A stretch of DNA of 7,795 nt from Bacteroidales bacterium (GTDB lineage: Bacteria > Bacteroidota > Bacteroidia > Bacteroidales > P3), in the NCBI GenBank assembly GCA_017560705.1, contig JAFZEK010000330.1:1-7795 (forward strand). Reading direction: 5' to 3'. Both the position numbers and the translations under genes were made by a program. The stretch's first letter is position 1. Every line of letters begins with the position of its first letter. The notes below the pieces were generated by a model. It had not been told where the DNA came from and did no database searches. It saw only the letters and a program-made list of their open reading frames with translations. Positions 1 to 7,726 of this stretch are shown piece after piece.

Positions 1-521
1 GGCAATGCATCCACTATATTGTAGTATTCTTCTTCTGTAAGTAAGTCCAATTTTTTTACAGAATATTCAGTATGAGCAGCCAAACCAGGTTGAATTACTA
101 CATACTTTTCGTAGTAAATAACTTGTTCTAGCTTTTTACTTGAAATATCTACTAAAGTACCAATTTTATTTGGCAAAGAACGGAAGAACCATATATGAGC
201 AACAGGAACTATTAAAGATATGTGTCCCATTCTCTCTCTACGCACCTTCTTTTCTGTAACTTCTACACCACAACGGTCACAAACAATTCCTTTGTAACGT
301 ATGCGCTTATATTTACCACAATGACATTCCCAATCGCGAATAGGTCCAAATATTCTTTCACAAAACAACCCATCTCGCTCAGGTTTATATGTACGATAGT
401 TTATTGTTTCTGGTTTTGTAACTTCTCCCATAGACCTTTCTAGAACCGATTCGGGAGAAGCTAAACTTATCGTCATTGACGAAAAATCATTTCTTATCTG
501 TGTATCTTTTTTAAAAGCCAT
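1..521 (-). CDS. rpoC: RNA polymerase beta' subunit, N-terminal part (cut by window edge)
   Basis: Beta' is the largest subunit of RNA polymerase and, with beta, forms the active-site cleft. The open frame from the ATG at 521 runs without a stop to base 1, giving 173 codons plus two bases; the rest, including the catalytic aspartates, lies outside. Visible landmarks are the start MAFKKDTQ, the conserved segment around residues 47-60 ([14 protein letters not shown]), the N-terminal zinc site with Cys66, Cys68, Cys81 and Cys84 (pattern CxC...CxxC, as at E. coli C70/C72/C85/C88), and the RRERMGHI...[12 protein letters not shown] block that follows. It starts 46 bp after the rpoB stop, the usual rpoBC arrangement, and is probably cotranscribed. 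An AAGGA lies seven bases before the start, unlike most genes here. Identity is certain; only the 5' part is seen. Confidence 0.98.
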   Translation of the reverse strand, partial: MAFKKDTQIRNDFSSMTISLASPESVLERSMGEVTKPETINYRTYKPERDGLFCERIFGPIRDWECHCGKYKRIRYKGIVCDRCGVEVTEKKVRRERMGHISLIVPVAHIWFFRSLPNKIGTLVDISSKKLEQVIYYEKYVVIQPGLAAHTEYSVKKLDLLTEEEYYNIVDAL

Positions 522-524
522 AAT

Positions 525-534
525 CCTATCCTTA
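525..534 (-). promoter_or_regulatory. Shine-Dalgarno-like site before rpoC
   Basis: On the minus strand the bases just before the rpoC ATG read TAAGGATAGGA followed by TT. AAGGA is centred about ten bases before the start, with a seven-base spacer. This is good Shine-Dalgarno geometry, whereas most other starts in the window have none. In Bacteroidota the anti-Shine-Dalgarno is reported to be largely masked on the ribosome, so whether the site works is uncertain. Confidence 0.4.
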
Positions 535-567
535 CTTGAAAAACAATGAAACTGAATTTAATTTAGA

Positions 568-3500
568 CTACTTTGACTTATTAAATGTAATATCCAAACC
601 TAAACCACGTAATTCATGTATCAATACATTAAATGATTCTGGAATACCAGGTGTAGGCATATTATCACCTTTGACTATCGATTCATAAGTCTTTGCACGA
701 CCTACAACATCATCAGATTTCACTGTCAATATTTCTTGCAATATGTTCGAAGCACCGAAAGCTTCTATAGCCCAAACTTCCATTTCTCCAAAACGTTGAC
801 CACCAAATTGAGCTTTACCACCAAGAGGTTGTTGTGTAATCAACGAATATGGTCCTATAGAACGAGCATGCATCTTATCATCAATCATGTGGTGCAACTT
901 CAACATATAGATGTATCCAACTGTTGCAGGTTGATCAAAACGTTCTCCTGTTTCACCATCATACAAATAAGCTCTACCATTTTCAGGTAATCCAGCTTCT
1001 GCCATATATGCATTAATTTGTTCTAGTGTTGCTCCATCAAAAATTGGAGTTTGAAAACGTTTATTCAATTTTTTACCAGCCCATCCTAAAACAGTTTCAT
1101 ATATCTGACCTAAGTTCATACGAGAAGGCACACCAAGTGGATTTAATACAATATCCACAGGAGTTCCATCCGCCAAGAATGGCATATCTTCAGCACGAAC
1201 AATCTTTGAAACAATACCTTTGTTTCCATGTCGACCTGCCATTTTATCTCCGATACGCAATTTACGTTTATTTGCTAAATAAACTTTTGCCATCTGAACA
1301 ATCCCACTAGGCAAATCATCTCCCACTGTAGAAGAGAACTTGTTTCTAGTATAACGACCCAATATTTCACGATATTTGATATTGTAATTGTTCAATAATT
1401 CTTTTATCAATTCGTTTGTTTCGCTATCTGAAGTCCATCTATTAGGACTAATTATAGTATAGTCAATGGCCTTTAATGTCTTTTGAGTAAATTTACTCTT
1501 CTTAGGGATTATCTCTTCTTTGAAGTTAGTATAAACTCCATTAGAAACTTTTCCTGTTAGTATTACTAATAGACGATCAACTAATTTATTCTTCAAATCA
1601 TCAGCATCTCTTTCAAATTCTCTATCTAATTCTTGGATAATATCTTTATCTCTCGCTCTAGCCTTTCTATCTTTTATTAAACGAGTAAACAAACGTTTTC
1701 CAACAACAACACCTTGAACTGAAGGAGGAACTTTCAAAGATGCATCTTTAACATCACCAGCTTTATCTCCAAATATAGCTCTTAAAAGTTTTTCTTCTGG
1801 AGTAGGATCAGATTCACCTTTAGGTGTTATTTTACCTATCAAAATATCACCCTCTTTCACTTCTGCACCAACCCTAATGATACCATTTTCATCCAAATCT
1901 TTGGTAGCATCATTACTTACGTTAGGTATATCACGAGTCAACTCTTCAACACCACGTTTTGTTTCACGGACTTCTAAAGTATATTCTTCAACGTGAACTG
2001 AAGTAAATATATCTTCGCGAACAACTTTTTCAGAAATAACTATAGCATCCTCATAGTTATAACCTTTCCATGGCATAAATGCCACCATCAAGTTACGTCC
2101 AAGAGCTAATTCTCCACCTTGTGTTGCATATCCTTCACATAATACTTGACCCTTTCTTACAATTTCACCTTTACGAACTATAGGTCTTAAACTTATAGCT
2201 GTACTGTGATTTGTACGTTGATATTTAGTCAAATTATAAACCTTAATATCATCATCAAAGCTTACAAGACGCTCTTTTTCATCTCTTGTATGTCTTATAA
2301 CAATCTTTGTAGCATCTACATATTCTACAACTCCATCTCCTAAAGAGTTGAACAGAACTCTTGAGTCCTCAGCTACCGACTTTTCAATACCAGTTCCTAC
2401 AATTGGAATTTCAGGATTCAACAAAGGAACAGCTTGACGCATCATGTTCGAACCCATCAAAGCACGGTTCGCATCATCGTGTTCCAAGAAAGGAATCAAA
2501 GAAGCTGCTATAGATGCAATCTGATTTGATGCAACATCAATCAAGTTTACTTTTTCAGGAGCAACAATAGGGAAGTCTGCCAAGTTACGAGCCTTAACCT
2601 TATCAGTTATTATTGTTCCATCTGGATTTTGCTCTGTACCAGCTTGAGCCACTATATGACTTTCTTCTTCCTCTGCTGTAAAATAGATAGGTTCTTCATT
2701 GATTTGCACCTTGCCTTCAACAACACGTTGATAAGGTGTTTCAATAAATCCTAAACGATTAATTCTAGCGTGTACACATAAAGAAGAAATCAACCCGATA
2801 TTAGGACCTTCGGGAGTTTCTATTGTACACAAACGACCATAATGTGTATAGTGAACGTCACGTACTTCAAAGCCTGCTCTATCTCTAGACAAACCTCCAG
2901 GACCTAATGCAGAAATACGACGTTTATGTGTAATCTCAGCTAGTGGATTAGTTTGATCCATAAACTGAGACAATTGATTAGTACCAAAAAATGAATTAAT
3001 AACCGAAGATAATGTTTTTGCATTAATCAAATCGGTTGGAGTAAATACTTCATTATCTCGAACATTCATTCTTTCACGAATAGTTCTAGACATACGAGCT
3101 AAACCTACTCCAAACTGAGCAGATAATTGTTCACCTACAGTTCTCACACGACGATTACTCAAGTGATCAATATCATCAACTTCAGCTTTTGAGTTTATTA
3201 ATTCAATCAAATATTTTATGATGGATGTTATATCTTCTTTTGTCAAAACTCGAACATCTGAAGATACAGTTAGGTTTAATTTAGTATTTATTCTATAACG
3301 ACCAACATCCCCTAAATCATAACGTTTATCTGAAAAGAATAACTTTTCGATAATACCTCTCGCAGTTTCCTCATCTGGTGGTTCTGCACTTCTCAATTGA
3401 CGATAGATGTACTCAACAGCTTCCTTGGCATTGTTTGCTGTATCCTTCTGCAATGTATTGAAAATTACCGAATAATCTAATGAATCATCTTTTTCGGTAT

Positions 3501-4380
3501 GTACTAATATCGTCTTTACATCAAGTTCAAGAATTTTTTCAACATGTTCTTCAGTAAGCTCTACTTCACGTTCAATAATAACCTCTGTACGTTCCATAGA
3601 AACAACTTCTCCAGTATCTTCATCAACGAAGTCTTCGATCCAAGTGTCAACAACACGCGCTGCCAATTTTCTACCTATAACTCGTTTTAAATTAGCACGA
3701 GACACCTTGATTTCTTCAGCAAGATTGAAAATATCTAAGATTTCTTTATCTGTTTCGAATCCTATAGCTCTCAAAAGAGTTGTAATTGGCAATTTCTTTT
3801 TTCTATCAATATAAGCATACATTACATTGTTTATATCGGTAGTAAATTCCATCCAAGAGCCTTTAAATGGGATAATACGAGCAGAATACAACTGAGTACC
3901 ATTCGAATGGAATGAGGTTCCAAAAAATACCCCTGGAGAACGGTGTAATTGAGATACCACAACACGTTCAGCACCATTTATAACAAAAGTTGCCTTTGGA
4001 GTCATATAGGGAATCATTCCCAAATACACATCTTGTACTATGGTTTCAAACTCTTCATGTTCTGGATCTGTACAATAAAGTTTAAGTTTCGCTTTTAAAG
4101 GAACACTATAAGTCAAACCCCTTTCTATACACTCTTCAATTGTATAACGAGGAGGATCAATAAAATAATCAAGGAACTCTAATACGAAATTATTCCGTGC
4201 ATCTGATATCGGGAAATTTTCATTAAAAACTTTGTATAAACCCTCATTAATACGATTATCGGGGTTAGTTTCTATTTGAAAAAAATCTCTGAAAGACTTT
4301 AACTGTATATCCAAAAAATCTGGATAATCAAATTTGCGAACAGATGCAAAATTTACTATTGTGGGGTTATTATTTGCCAA
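568..4380 (-). CDS. rpoB: RNA polymerase beta subunit
   Basis: This is the beta subunit of RNA polymerase, which pairs with beta' to bind DNA and make RNA and is the target of rifamycins. The 1270-residue length is normal for Bacteroidales; E. coli beta has 1342. Landmarks in order: N-terminal lobe/protrusion ([22 protein letters not shown]); rifampicin cluster I with D475, H485 and S490, equivalent to E. coli D516, H526 and S531, all wild type; [11 protein letters not shown] just after it; YNYEDAI with E777/D778; [12 protein letters not shown] with K1046 and K1054, equivalent to active-site lysines K1065 and K1073; and the C-terminal [31 protein letters not shown] clamp block. Residue 519 is Thr where E. 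coli has Pro560. The ATG at 4380 is preceded by an A-rich leader without Shine-Dalgarno. The gene ends in TAG, 46 bp before rpoC, and follows rplL after 118 bp that contain a hairpin. Confidence 0.99.
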   Translation of the reverse strand: MANNNPTIVNFASVRKFDYPDFLDIQLKSFRDFFQIETNPDNRINEGLYKVFNENFPISDARNNFVLEFLDYFIDPPRYTIEECIERGLTYSVPLKAKLKLYCTDPEHEEFETIVQDVYLGMIPYMTPKATFVINGAERVVVSQLHRSPGVFFGTSFHSNGTQLYSARIIPFKGSWMEFTTDINNVMYAYIDRKKKLPITTLLRAIGFETDKEILDIFNLAEEIKVSRANLKRVIGRKLAARVVDTWIEDFVDEDTGEVVSMERTEVIIEREVELTEEHVEKILELDVKTILVHTEKDDSLDYSVIFNTLQKDTANNAKEAVEYIYRQLRSAEPPDEETARGIIEKLFFSDKRYDLGDVGRYRINTKLNLTVSSDVRVLTKEDITSIIKYLIELINSKAEVDDIDHLSNRRVRTVGEQLSAQFGVGLARMSRTIRERMNVRDNEVFTPTDLINAKTLSSVINSFFGTNQLSQFMDQTNPLAEITHKRRISALGPGGLSRDRAGFEVRDVHYTHYGRLCTIETPEGPNIGLISSLCVHARINRLGFIETPYQRVVEGKVQINEEPIYFTAEEEESHIVAQAGTEQNPDGTIITDKVKARNLADFPIVAPEKVNLIDVASNQIASIAASLIPFLEHDDANRALMGSNMMRQAVPLLNPEIPIVGTGIEKSVAEDSRVLFNSLGDGVVEYVDATKIVIRHTRDEKERLVSFDDDIKVYNLTKYQRTNHSTAISLRPIVRKGEIVRKGQVLCEGYATQGGELALGRNLMVAFMPWKGYNYEDAIVISEKVVREDIFTSVHVEEYTLEVRETKRGVEELTRDIPNVSNDATKDLDENGIIRVGAEVKEGDILIGKITPKGESDPTPEEKLLRAIFGDKAGDVKDASLKVPPSVQGVVVGKRLFTRLIKDRKARARDKDIIQELDREFERDADDLKNKLVDRLLVILTGKVSNGVYTNFKEEIIPKKSKFTQKTLKAIDYTIISPNRWTSDSETNELIKELLNNYNIKYREILGRYTRNKFSSTVGDDLPSGIVQMAKVYLANKRKLRIGDKMAGRHGNKGIVSKIVRAEDMPFLADGTPVDIVLNPLGVPSRMNLGQIYETVLGWAGKKLNKRFQTPIFDGATLEQINAYMAEAGLPENGRAYLYDGETGERFDQPATVGYIYMLKLHHMIDDKMHARSIGPYSLITQQPLGGKAQFGGQRFGEMEVWAIEAFGASNILQEILTVKSDDVVGRAKTYESIVKGDNMPTPGIPESFNVLIHELRGLGLDITFNKSK

Positions 4381-4432
4381 GGTTTTATATCTTTTAATGT
4401 TTAAAGAAACTACGAATTAAACTAAATAGCAA

Positions 4433-4476
4433 TAAGGAATAGGCTTCCTGATAAAAATCGAAAGCCCTATTCCTTA
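4433..4476 (-). promoter_or_regulatory. Imperfect hairpin between rplL and rpoB (possible attenuator or processing site)
   Basis: TAAGGAATAGG and its complement CCTATTCCTTA flank this element. With one bulged base (4465), three further pairs extend the stem to 14 bp. Inside, after a small internal loop, four more pairs (4449-4452 with 4457-4460, one a wobble) close a four-base loop. In the transcribed strand the loop is UUUU. After the hairpin the RNA reads UUGCUAUUUAGUUUAAU, U-rich but not a clean run, so it is not a textbook full terminator. It lies 22 bp after the rplL stop and 52 bp before the rpoB start. In E. coli the same gap holds a partial terminator and an RNase III site that lower rpoBC output relative to the ribosomal proteins. 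A similar role here is inferred from position. Confidence 0.6.
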
Positions 4477-4498
4477 ATAGTTACAAATAACTTTTATG

Positions 4499-4873
4499 TT
4501 ACTTTACTTCAACTTCTGCACCAGCTTCTTCTAAAGCTTTCTTCAAAGCTTCAGCTTCGTCTTTAGAAACGCCTTCTTTTAATGGCTTAGGAGCTGCATC
4601 TACTAATTCTTTAGCTTCTTTCAAACCTAAACTAGCCAAATCTTTTACCAATTTTACAACGGCTAATTTTTGAGCACCAGCTGATTTCAAAATAACATCA
4701 AAAGATGTTTTTTCTTCTTCAGCAGCTGCACCAGCAGCAGGAGCAGCAGCAACTGCTACAGCAGCAGCAGCAGGTTCAATACCATATTCTTCTTTTAATA
4801 CGTCAGCTAATTCTTTTACTTCTTTAACTGTAAGATTTACTAATTGTTCAGCAAGAGCTTTAATATCTGCCAT
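4499..4873 (-). CDS. rplL: 50S ribosomal protein L7/L12 (bL12)
   Basis: L7/L12 is the multicopy stalk protein that recruits and stimulates translation GTPases such as EF-Tu and EF-G. The 124 residues show the full family layout: an N-terminal dimerisation and L10-binding domain (about 1-33), an Ala-rich flexible hinge (A35-A51), and the C-terminal factor-binding domain from about residue 55, with [23 protein letters not shown] and the closing [26 protein letters not shown] almost identical to E. coli. It begins 60 bp after rplJ, its binding partner. The start at 4873 is preceded by a very A-rich leader with a run of ten A and no Shine-Dalgarno. Such an unstructured leader may help the extra translation needed to supply several copies per ribosome; that is inference. 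Confidence 0.99.
   Translation of the reverse strand: MADIKALAEQLVNLTVKEVKELADVLKEEYGIEPAAAAVAVAAAPAAGAAAEEEKTSFDVILKSAGAQKLAVVKLVKDLASLGLKEAKELVDAAPKPLKEGVSKDEAEALKKALEEAGAEVEVK
4721..4771 (-). repeat. GCT/GCA-rich low-complexity tract coding the L7/L12 hinge
   Basis: Seventeen codons (residues A35-A51 of rplL) are almost all Ala, mostly GCT or GCA with a few Val, Pro and Gly interruptions, giving near-perfect trinucleotide runs. Ala-rich hinges are normal in this protein and vary in length between species, which fits slippage-prone repeat DNA. Confidence 0.7.
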
Positions 4874-4933
4874 GACTTTTATTTTTTTTTATGTTTTACA
4901 ATTTATTTTATTCTTGATGTTTTTAGCATCAGT

Positions 4934-5455
4934 TTATTCGGATTTTTCCGATAAAGTTTTAAGAACACCTGATAATGTGTTGCCTCCTGATTGCAATGCA
5001 GAAACAACATTTTTGATTGGCGATTGAAGAAGAGCAACAACATCGGCGATAAGTTCATTTTTAGACTTGATGTTAACCAATGTTTCTAAGTTTTCATCAC
5101 CAACATAGAAAGCTTCTTCTACATAAGCACCCTTCAAAATAGGTTTCGGTGCAGTTGCTCTAAACTCTTTTATAAGTTTTGCAGGAGCATTATTAGAGTT
5201 CGAAAGCATTATCGCAGTTTCGCCTTTTATAACAGGATACAATTCCGAATAATCGATTCCTGTTCTTTCCAATGCTTTAATAAGCAAAGTATTCTTCACA
5301 ACAACTAACTTAACTTCTCTACGGAAAGCTAAGCGACGAAGCTTACTTGTTTGAACAGAATCCAAACCTCCGATATCTGCAATATACAAATGCGGATAGC
5401 TTGAAACTTGTTCATAAAGAGAGTCAATAAGTTGTGCTTTCAGTTCTTTTCTCAT
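4934..5455 (-). CDS. rplJ: 50S ribosomal protein L10 (uL10)
   Basis: L10 anchors the L7/L12 dimers at the base of the ribosomal stalk on 23S rRNA. The protein has 173 residues, close to the usual 165-180. The rRNA-binding N-terminal domain contains the family pattern in which two basic stretches (LRRLAFRRE, 39-47) lead into KLVVVKNTLL (49-58), followed by KGETAIML (77-84) and KPILKGAYVE (104-113). The C-terminal segment after about residue 133 is a helical tail with ALLQSPIKNVVSAL, the region that carries L7/L12 dimers. It starts 28 bp after rplA and precedes rplL by 60 bp. The 28-bp leader is far too short for the long L10-binding leader of E. coli, so any autoregulation would have to use sequence inside rplA or another site. 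Confidence 0.98.
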   Translation of the reverse strand: MRKELKAQLIDSLYEQVSSYPHLYIADIGGLDSVQTSKLRRLAFRREVKLVVVKNTLLIKALERTGIDYSELYPVIKGETAIMLSNSNNAPAKLIKEFRATAPKPILKGAYVEEAFYVGDENLETLVNIKSKNELIADVVALLQSPIKNVVSALQSGGNTLSGVLKTLSEKSE

Positions 5456-5483
5456 AATGTTCCGAAAATTTACTTTTTACTAT

Positions 5484-6179
5484 TTATAAGCTAACAGATT
5501 TAGTATCTACTTTTATACCAGGACTCATAGTGCTTGAAATATAAACACTCTTCACATAAGTACCTTTTGCAGCAGATGGTTTTAATCTTAAAATAGCTTG
5601 CAATACTTCACGAGCATTCTCAACTATTTTATTTGCGTCGAACGATGTTTTTGCCACTGCGGTATGAACTATACCAAACTTGTCAACTTTGAAGTCGATT
5701 TTACCAGCTTTTGCTTCTGCAACAGCTTTTCCAACCTCCATAGTAACAGTACCTGTTTTGGGATTAGGCATTAAACCTCTTGGTCCTAATATTTTTCCTA
5801 ATGCACCTACTTTAGGCATTACACTTGGCATGGTAATAATTACATCTACATCCGTCCAACCGCCTTTTATTTTGGCTATATAATCATCTAAGCCATAATA
5901 ATCAGCTCCGGCTGCCTTAGCTTCTTCTTCTTTATCTGGAGTACAAAGAACTAATACTCTTACAACTTTACCTGTTCCGTGAGGCAATGTTACGCTACCA
6001 CGTACCATTTGGTTGGCTTTACGTGGGTCAACACCTAAGCGAACATCTATATCAACAGAAGCATCAAACTTTGTATAAGTAATGTCTTTTACAACTGATA
6101 CAGCTTCTTCTAAAGAATAAACTTTAGTTTTGTCAAACTTTGCTAAAGCACTTTTTTGTTTTTTAGATAGTTTTGCCAT
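5484..6179 (-). CDS. rplA: 50S ribosomal protein L1 (uL1)
   Basis: L1 forms the mobile stalk on the E-site side of the large subunit and helps release deacylated tRNA. Its 231 residues match the family (E. coli 234). The L1 signature is clear at residues 121-139 ([19 protein letters not shown]). Other landmarks are [20 protein letters not shown] (38-57), the [11 protein letters not shown] segment (143-153), [15 protein letters not shown] (163-177) and the C-terminal MSPGIKVD (218-225). It begins 17 bp after rplK, the usual L11-L1 pair. The ATG at 6179 is followed by MAKLSKKQK, a normal basic start, and has no Shine-Dalgarno. In many bacteria L1 represses its own operon through the rplK leader; I see no convincing L1-binding structure there. 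Confidence 0.99.
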   Translation of the reverse strand: MAKLSKKQKSALAKFDKTKVYSLEEAVSVVKDITYTKFDASVDIDVRLGVDPRKANQMVRGSVTLPHGTGKVVRVLVLCTPDKEEEAKAAGADYYGLDDYIAKIKGGWTDVDVIITMPSVMPKVGALGKILGPRGLMPNPKTGTVTMEVGKAVAEAKAGKIDFKVDKFGIVHTAVAKTSFDANKIVENAREVLQAILRLKPSAAKGTYVKSVYISSTMSPGIKVDTKSVSL

Positions 6180-6196
6180 GTTGTTTTTTACTTTAA

Positions 6197-6640
6197 TTAT
6201 TTAGCGAAAGGATTTTCACCCGTAACAGTGATACCCATACTTCTTGCAGTTCCTGCAACCATGCTGACAGCTGATTCAATAGTGAAACAATTTAAGTCAG
6301 GCATTTTTACTTCTGCAATTTGACGAACCTGTTCCCAAGTAACTGAAGCAACTTTTGATCTATTTGGTTCAGCAGAACCACTTTTGATTTTTGCAGCTTC
6401 TTTCAATTGGATTGCAACAGGGGTAGTTTTAATCACAAAATCAAAAGATTTATCTTTATAAACAGTGATTATAACAGGAGTTATTTTTCCTGCCATATCT
6501 TGCGTACGAGCATTAAACTGTTTACAAAACTCCATGATATTAACACCCTTTGCACCTAATGCCGGACCAACCGGAGGTGAAGGATTTGCAGCACCACCTT
6601 TGATTTGTAATTTTATCAATCCTGCAACTTCTTTTGCCAT
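6197..6640 (-). CDS. rplK: 50S ribosomal protein L11 (uL11)
   Basis: L11 sits at the GTPase-associated centre with L10 and L7/L12, and with 23S rRNA forms the thiostrepton site and the contact for RelA-type stringent factors. The 147-residue protein opens with [25 protein letters not shown]22 and P26, the prolines tied to thiostrepton sensitivity in other bacteria, are present. The linker and the C-terminal RNA-binding domain follow ([20 protein letters not shown] and GTARSMGI). It is about five residues longer than E. coli L11 through a short tail GENPFAK. It starts 48 bp after nusG, and that gap is A/T-rich with no strong hairpin. The bases before the ATG (TCAAAA) have A at -3. Confidence 0.99.
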   Translation of the reverse strand: MAKEVAGLIKLQIKGGAANPSPPVGPALGAKGVNIMEFCKQFNARTQDMAGKITPVIITVYKDKSFDFVIKTTPVAIQLKEAAKIKSGSAEPNRSKVASVTWEQVRQIAEVKMPDLNCFTIESAVSMVAGTARSMGITVTGENPFAK

Positions 6641-6688
6641 TTTTGATTAATAATATTTGATTGTAAAATTCGATTATTTTGATAACTA

Positions 6689-7234
6689 CTATTCTTTCTC
6701 TACTTGACCGAAATTTAATTCCAAAGGAGTTTTACGACCGAAAATCTTAACCATAACGACTAATTTTTTCTTCTCGATATTAACTTCCTCTATTATTCCG
6801 CTAAAACTATTGAATGGACCATCAATAACTTTTACCGATTCACCTACAATAAACGGATCACTCATACCTTCGCCAACTTCGATCATTTCGTCGATATTAC
6901 CTAACAAACGATTAACCTCAGATTGACGCATAGGAGAAGGACTTCCATCTCGTTCTCGTATAAAATCAATAACATTAGGAATATTTTGAATAGTATGCAC
7001 TATTTCCCCAGCCAAAGCAGCCTCTATCATAACATAACCTGGAAAATAGTTTCTTTCTTTTACGACTTTTTTTCCATTACGAATAGAATAAACTTTCTCT
7101 GTAGGAACTAATACTTGCGAAACATACTCTTGTAAACCTAATTTAGATATTTCATTCAAAATATACTCCTTAGCTTTATTTTCTTTTCCGCTAATTGCCT
7201 TTAATACATACCATTTTTTTACTAATTCACTCAT
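6689..7234 (-). CDS. nusG: Transcription elongation/antitermination factor NusG
   Basis: NusG is the Spt5-family factor that rides on RNA polymerase and links it to Rho or the ribosome. The 181 residues are the standard short form. The NGN domain includes [19 protein letters not shown] (7-25), VPTEK (43-47) and [10 protein letters not shown] (62-71), the polymerase-binding surface. After a linker, the KOW domain occupies about 127-181 with [18 protein letters not shown] and [13 protein letters not shown]165 corresponds to the Phe that contacts Rho or S10 in E. coli. No Bacteroidota-type extra domain is present, so this is the housekeeping NusG, not an UpxY-like specialised paralogue. The start at 7234 has GAGGA only one base before the ATG, too close for a classical Shine-Dalgarno. 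Unusually, 141 bp separate it from secE. Confidence 0.98.
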   Translation of the reverse strand: MSELVKKWYVLKAISGKENKAKEYILNEISKLGLQEYVSQVLVPTEKVYSIRNGKKVVKERNYFPGYVMIEAALAGEIVHTIQNIPNVIDFIRERDGSPSPMRQSEVNRLLGNIDEMIEVGEGMSDPFIVGESVKVIDGPFNSFSGIIEEVNIEKKKLVVMVKIFGRKTPLELNFGQVEKE

Positions 7235-7250
7235 GTCCTCGACTTGAAAA

Positions 7251-7263
7251 AATTACAGTAATT
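7251..7263. repeat. 13-bp perfect palindrome upstream of nusG
   Basis: AATTAC and GTAATT flank a single central base, ending 16 bp before the nusG start codon. It is too tight to make an RNA hairpin using all six pairs, so if it matters it is more likely a DNA site. In A/T-rich DNA a 6-bp arm palindrome may arise by chance. Confidence 0.3.
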
Positions 7264-7310
7264 ATCTATACTAAAAATAACTCAAAAAATAGTTTTACCT
7301 CACTGCCTCA

Positions 7311-7326
7311 ATAAACGGTCGTTTAT
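7311..7326. repeat. 16-bp palindrome in the secE–nusG gap
   Basis: ATAAACG and CGTTTAT, seven-base arms, flank a two-base centre. As RNA it could fold as six pairs with a four-base loop, mostly A-U and weak. As DNA it has the look of a dimer-binding operator. It lies in the middle of the longest gap between protein genes in the window and overlaps a weak promoter-like sequence. Function is unknown. Confidence 0.4.
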
Positions 7327-7375
7327 CGATATTGGGAAGCAAGACAATGAAGCCTTTCATTTTTCAGAAATCCTA

Positions 7376-7591
7376 TTATTTGAATATTTCATAAAAGTAT
7401 CCTAAGATGCCTTTCCACCCTAAATTTTGTGCTCCAAATACGAAATCCATTAAGAACACTATTATTGCGAAAATCAAAGCAGCTACAGCAACAACTATAG
7501 CACTACTTTGGAGTTCTTGCATTGACGGCCATGAAACCTTATTAACAAGTTCTTCATAGCTTGATTTTATGTAATTACTTACTCTTGACAT
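7376..7591 (-). CDS. secE: Preprotein translocase subunit SecE
   Basis: SecE is the small essential clamp subunit of the SecYEG channel in the inner membrane. I place the start at the ATG at 7591 (MSRVSNYIK, 71 residues). The same frame stays open upstream to 7639, but that would run into the tRNA-Trp gene and add 16 residues with no SecE similarity. The protein shows the short single-span form: an amphipathic cytoplasmic stretch with YEELVNKVSWPS (12-23), where the KVxWP core is the family hallmark, then one hydrophobic membrane span at about 31-52 (AIVVAVAALIFAIIVFLMDF) and a short C-terminal tail. It ends in tandem stops TAA TAG. It starts 18 bp after the tRNA, so its ribosome-binding region lies in the tRNA trailer (A/T-rich, no Shine-Dalgarno). 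Confidence 0.95.
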   Translation of the reverse strand: MSRVSNYIKSSYEELVNKVSWPSMQELQSSAIVVAVAALIFAIIVFLMDFVFGAQNLGWKGILGYFYEIFK

Positions 7592-7609
7592 CGTTATTAT
7601 TTTAATTTG

Positions 7610-7680
7610 CAGGGGCAGAGAGATTCGAACTCCCATCAATGGTTTTGGAGACCACTATTCTGCCCTTAAACTATGCCCCT
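7610..7680 (-). tRNA. trnW: tRNA-Trp, anticodon CCA
   Basis: The 71-nt gene folds fully. The 7-bp acceptor stem pairs AGGGGCA with TGCCCCT; the D arm is GTTT with GAAT including wobble pairs; the anticodon stem GTGGT/ACCAT encloses loop CTCCAAA with CCA at 34-36; the variable loop has 4 nt; and the T arm is GGGAG/CTCTC around TTCGAAT. The discriminator base is G73, as for bacterial tRNA-Trp. The 3' CCA is not encoded: G73 is followed by CAA, so the CCA-adding enzyme must complete it. It sits between tuf and secE, a common arrangement, and is probably cut out of the polycistronic transcript. Confidence 0.98.
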
Positions 7681-7683
7681 GGA

Positions 7684-7709
7684 TTAAGGCAAGATTTCTC
7701 TTGCCTTAA
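7684..7709 (-). promoter_or_regulatory. Perfect 11-bp hairpin with GAAA tetraloop between tuf and tRNA-Trp
   Basis: In the transcribed strand TTAAGGCAAGA pairs without mismatch with TCTTGCCTTAA across a GAAA loop of GNRA type. The stem ends three bases before the first base of tRNA-Trp and begins 17 bp after the tuf stop. No U run follows, since the next bases are TCC and then the tRNA, so it is not a standard intrinsic terminator. A likely role is to protect the tuf mRNA 3' end after the tRNA is cut out, or to insulate tRNA folding; both are inference. Confidence 0.75.
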
Positions 7710-7726
7710 CAATATCTCATATCTTA

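Noticed and set aside
222..443. Plus-strand open frame of 73 codons
   Set aside because: It lies inside the rpoC N-terminal coding region on the opposite strand, is Ser/Thr/Phe-rich and resembles no protein family.
736..1310. Two plus-strand open frames opposite rpoB (736-990 and 1026-1310)
   Set aside because: Both are antisense to highly conserved rpoB codons. Their residues follow from the complement of A/T-rich coding DNA, and neither has a recognisable motif.
2910..2970. Rifampicin-resistance mutation in cluster I
   Set aside because: The residues equivalent to E. coli D516, H526 and S531 are D475, H485 and S490, all wild type.
4874..4933. Hairpin in the rplJ–rplL gap (TGATG with CATCA)
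   Set aside because: Only five pairs with a seven-base A-rich loop. Too weak to call; the notable thing in this gap is the A-rich leader.
5680..5883. Plus-strand open frame opposite rplA
   Set aside because: Antisense shadow over the invariant L1 signature region, with no independent evidence of coding.
6465..7111. Plus-strand open frames opposite rplK (6465-6650) and nusG (6923-7111)
   Set aside because: Both are shadows of conserved minus-strand genes and lack family resemblance.
7592..7639. Upstream extension of secE to the ATG at 7639
   Set aside because: The extra 16 codons overlap the tRNA-Trp gene and have no SecE similarity. The ATG at 7591 gives a normal SecE start.
7684..7709. 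Intrinsic terminator after tuf
   Set aside because: The hairpin is strong but has no U run, and the tRNA begins three bases later, so I list it as a structural or processing element.
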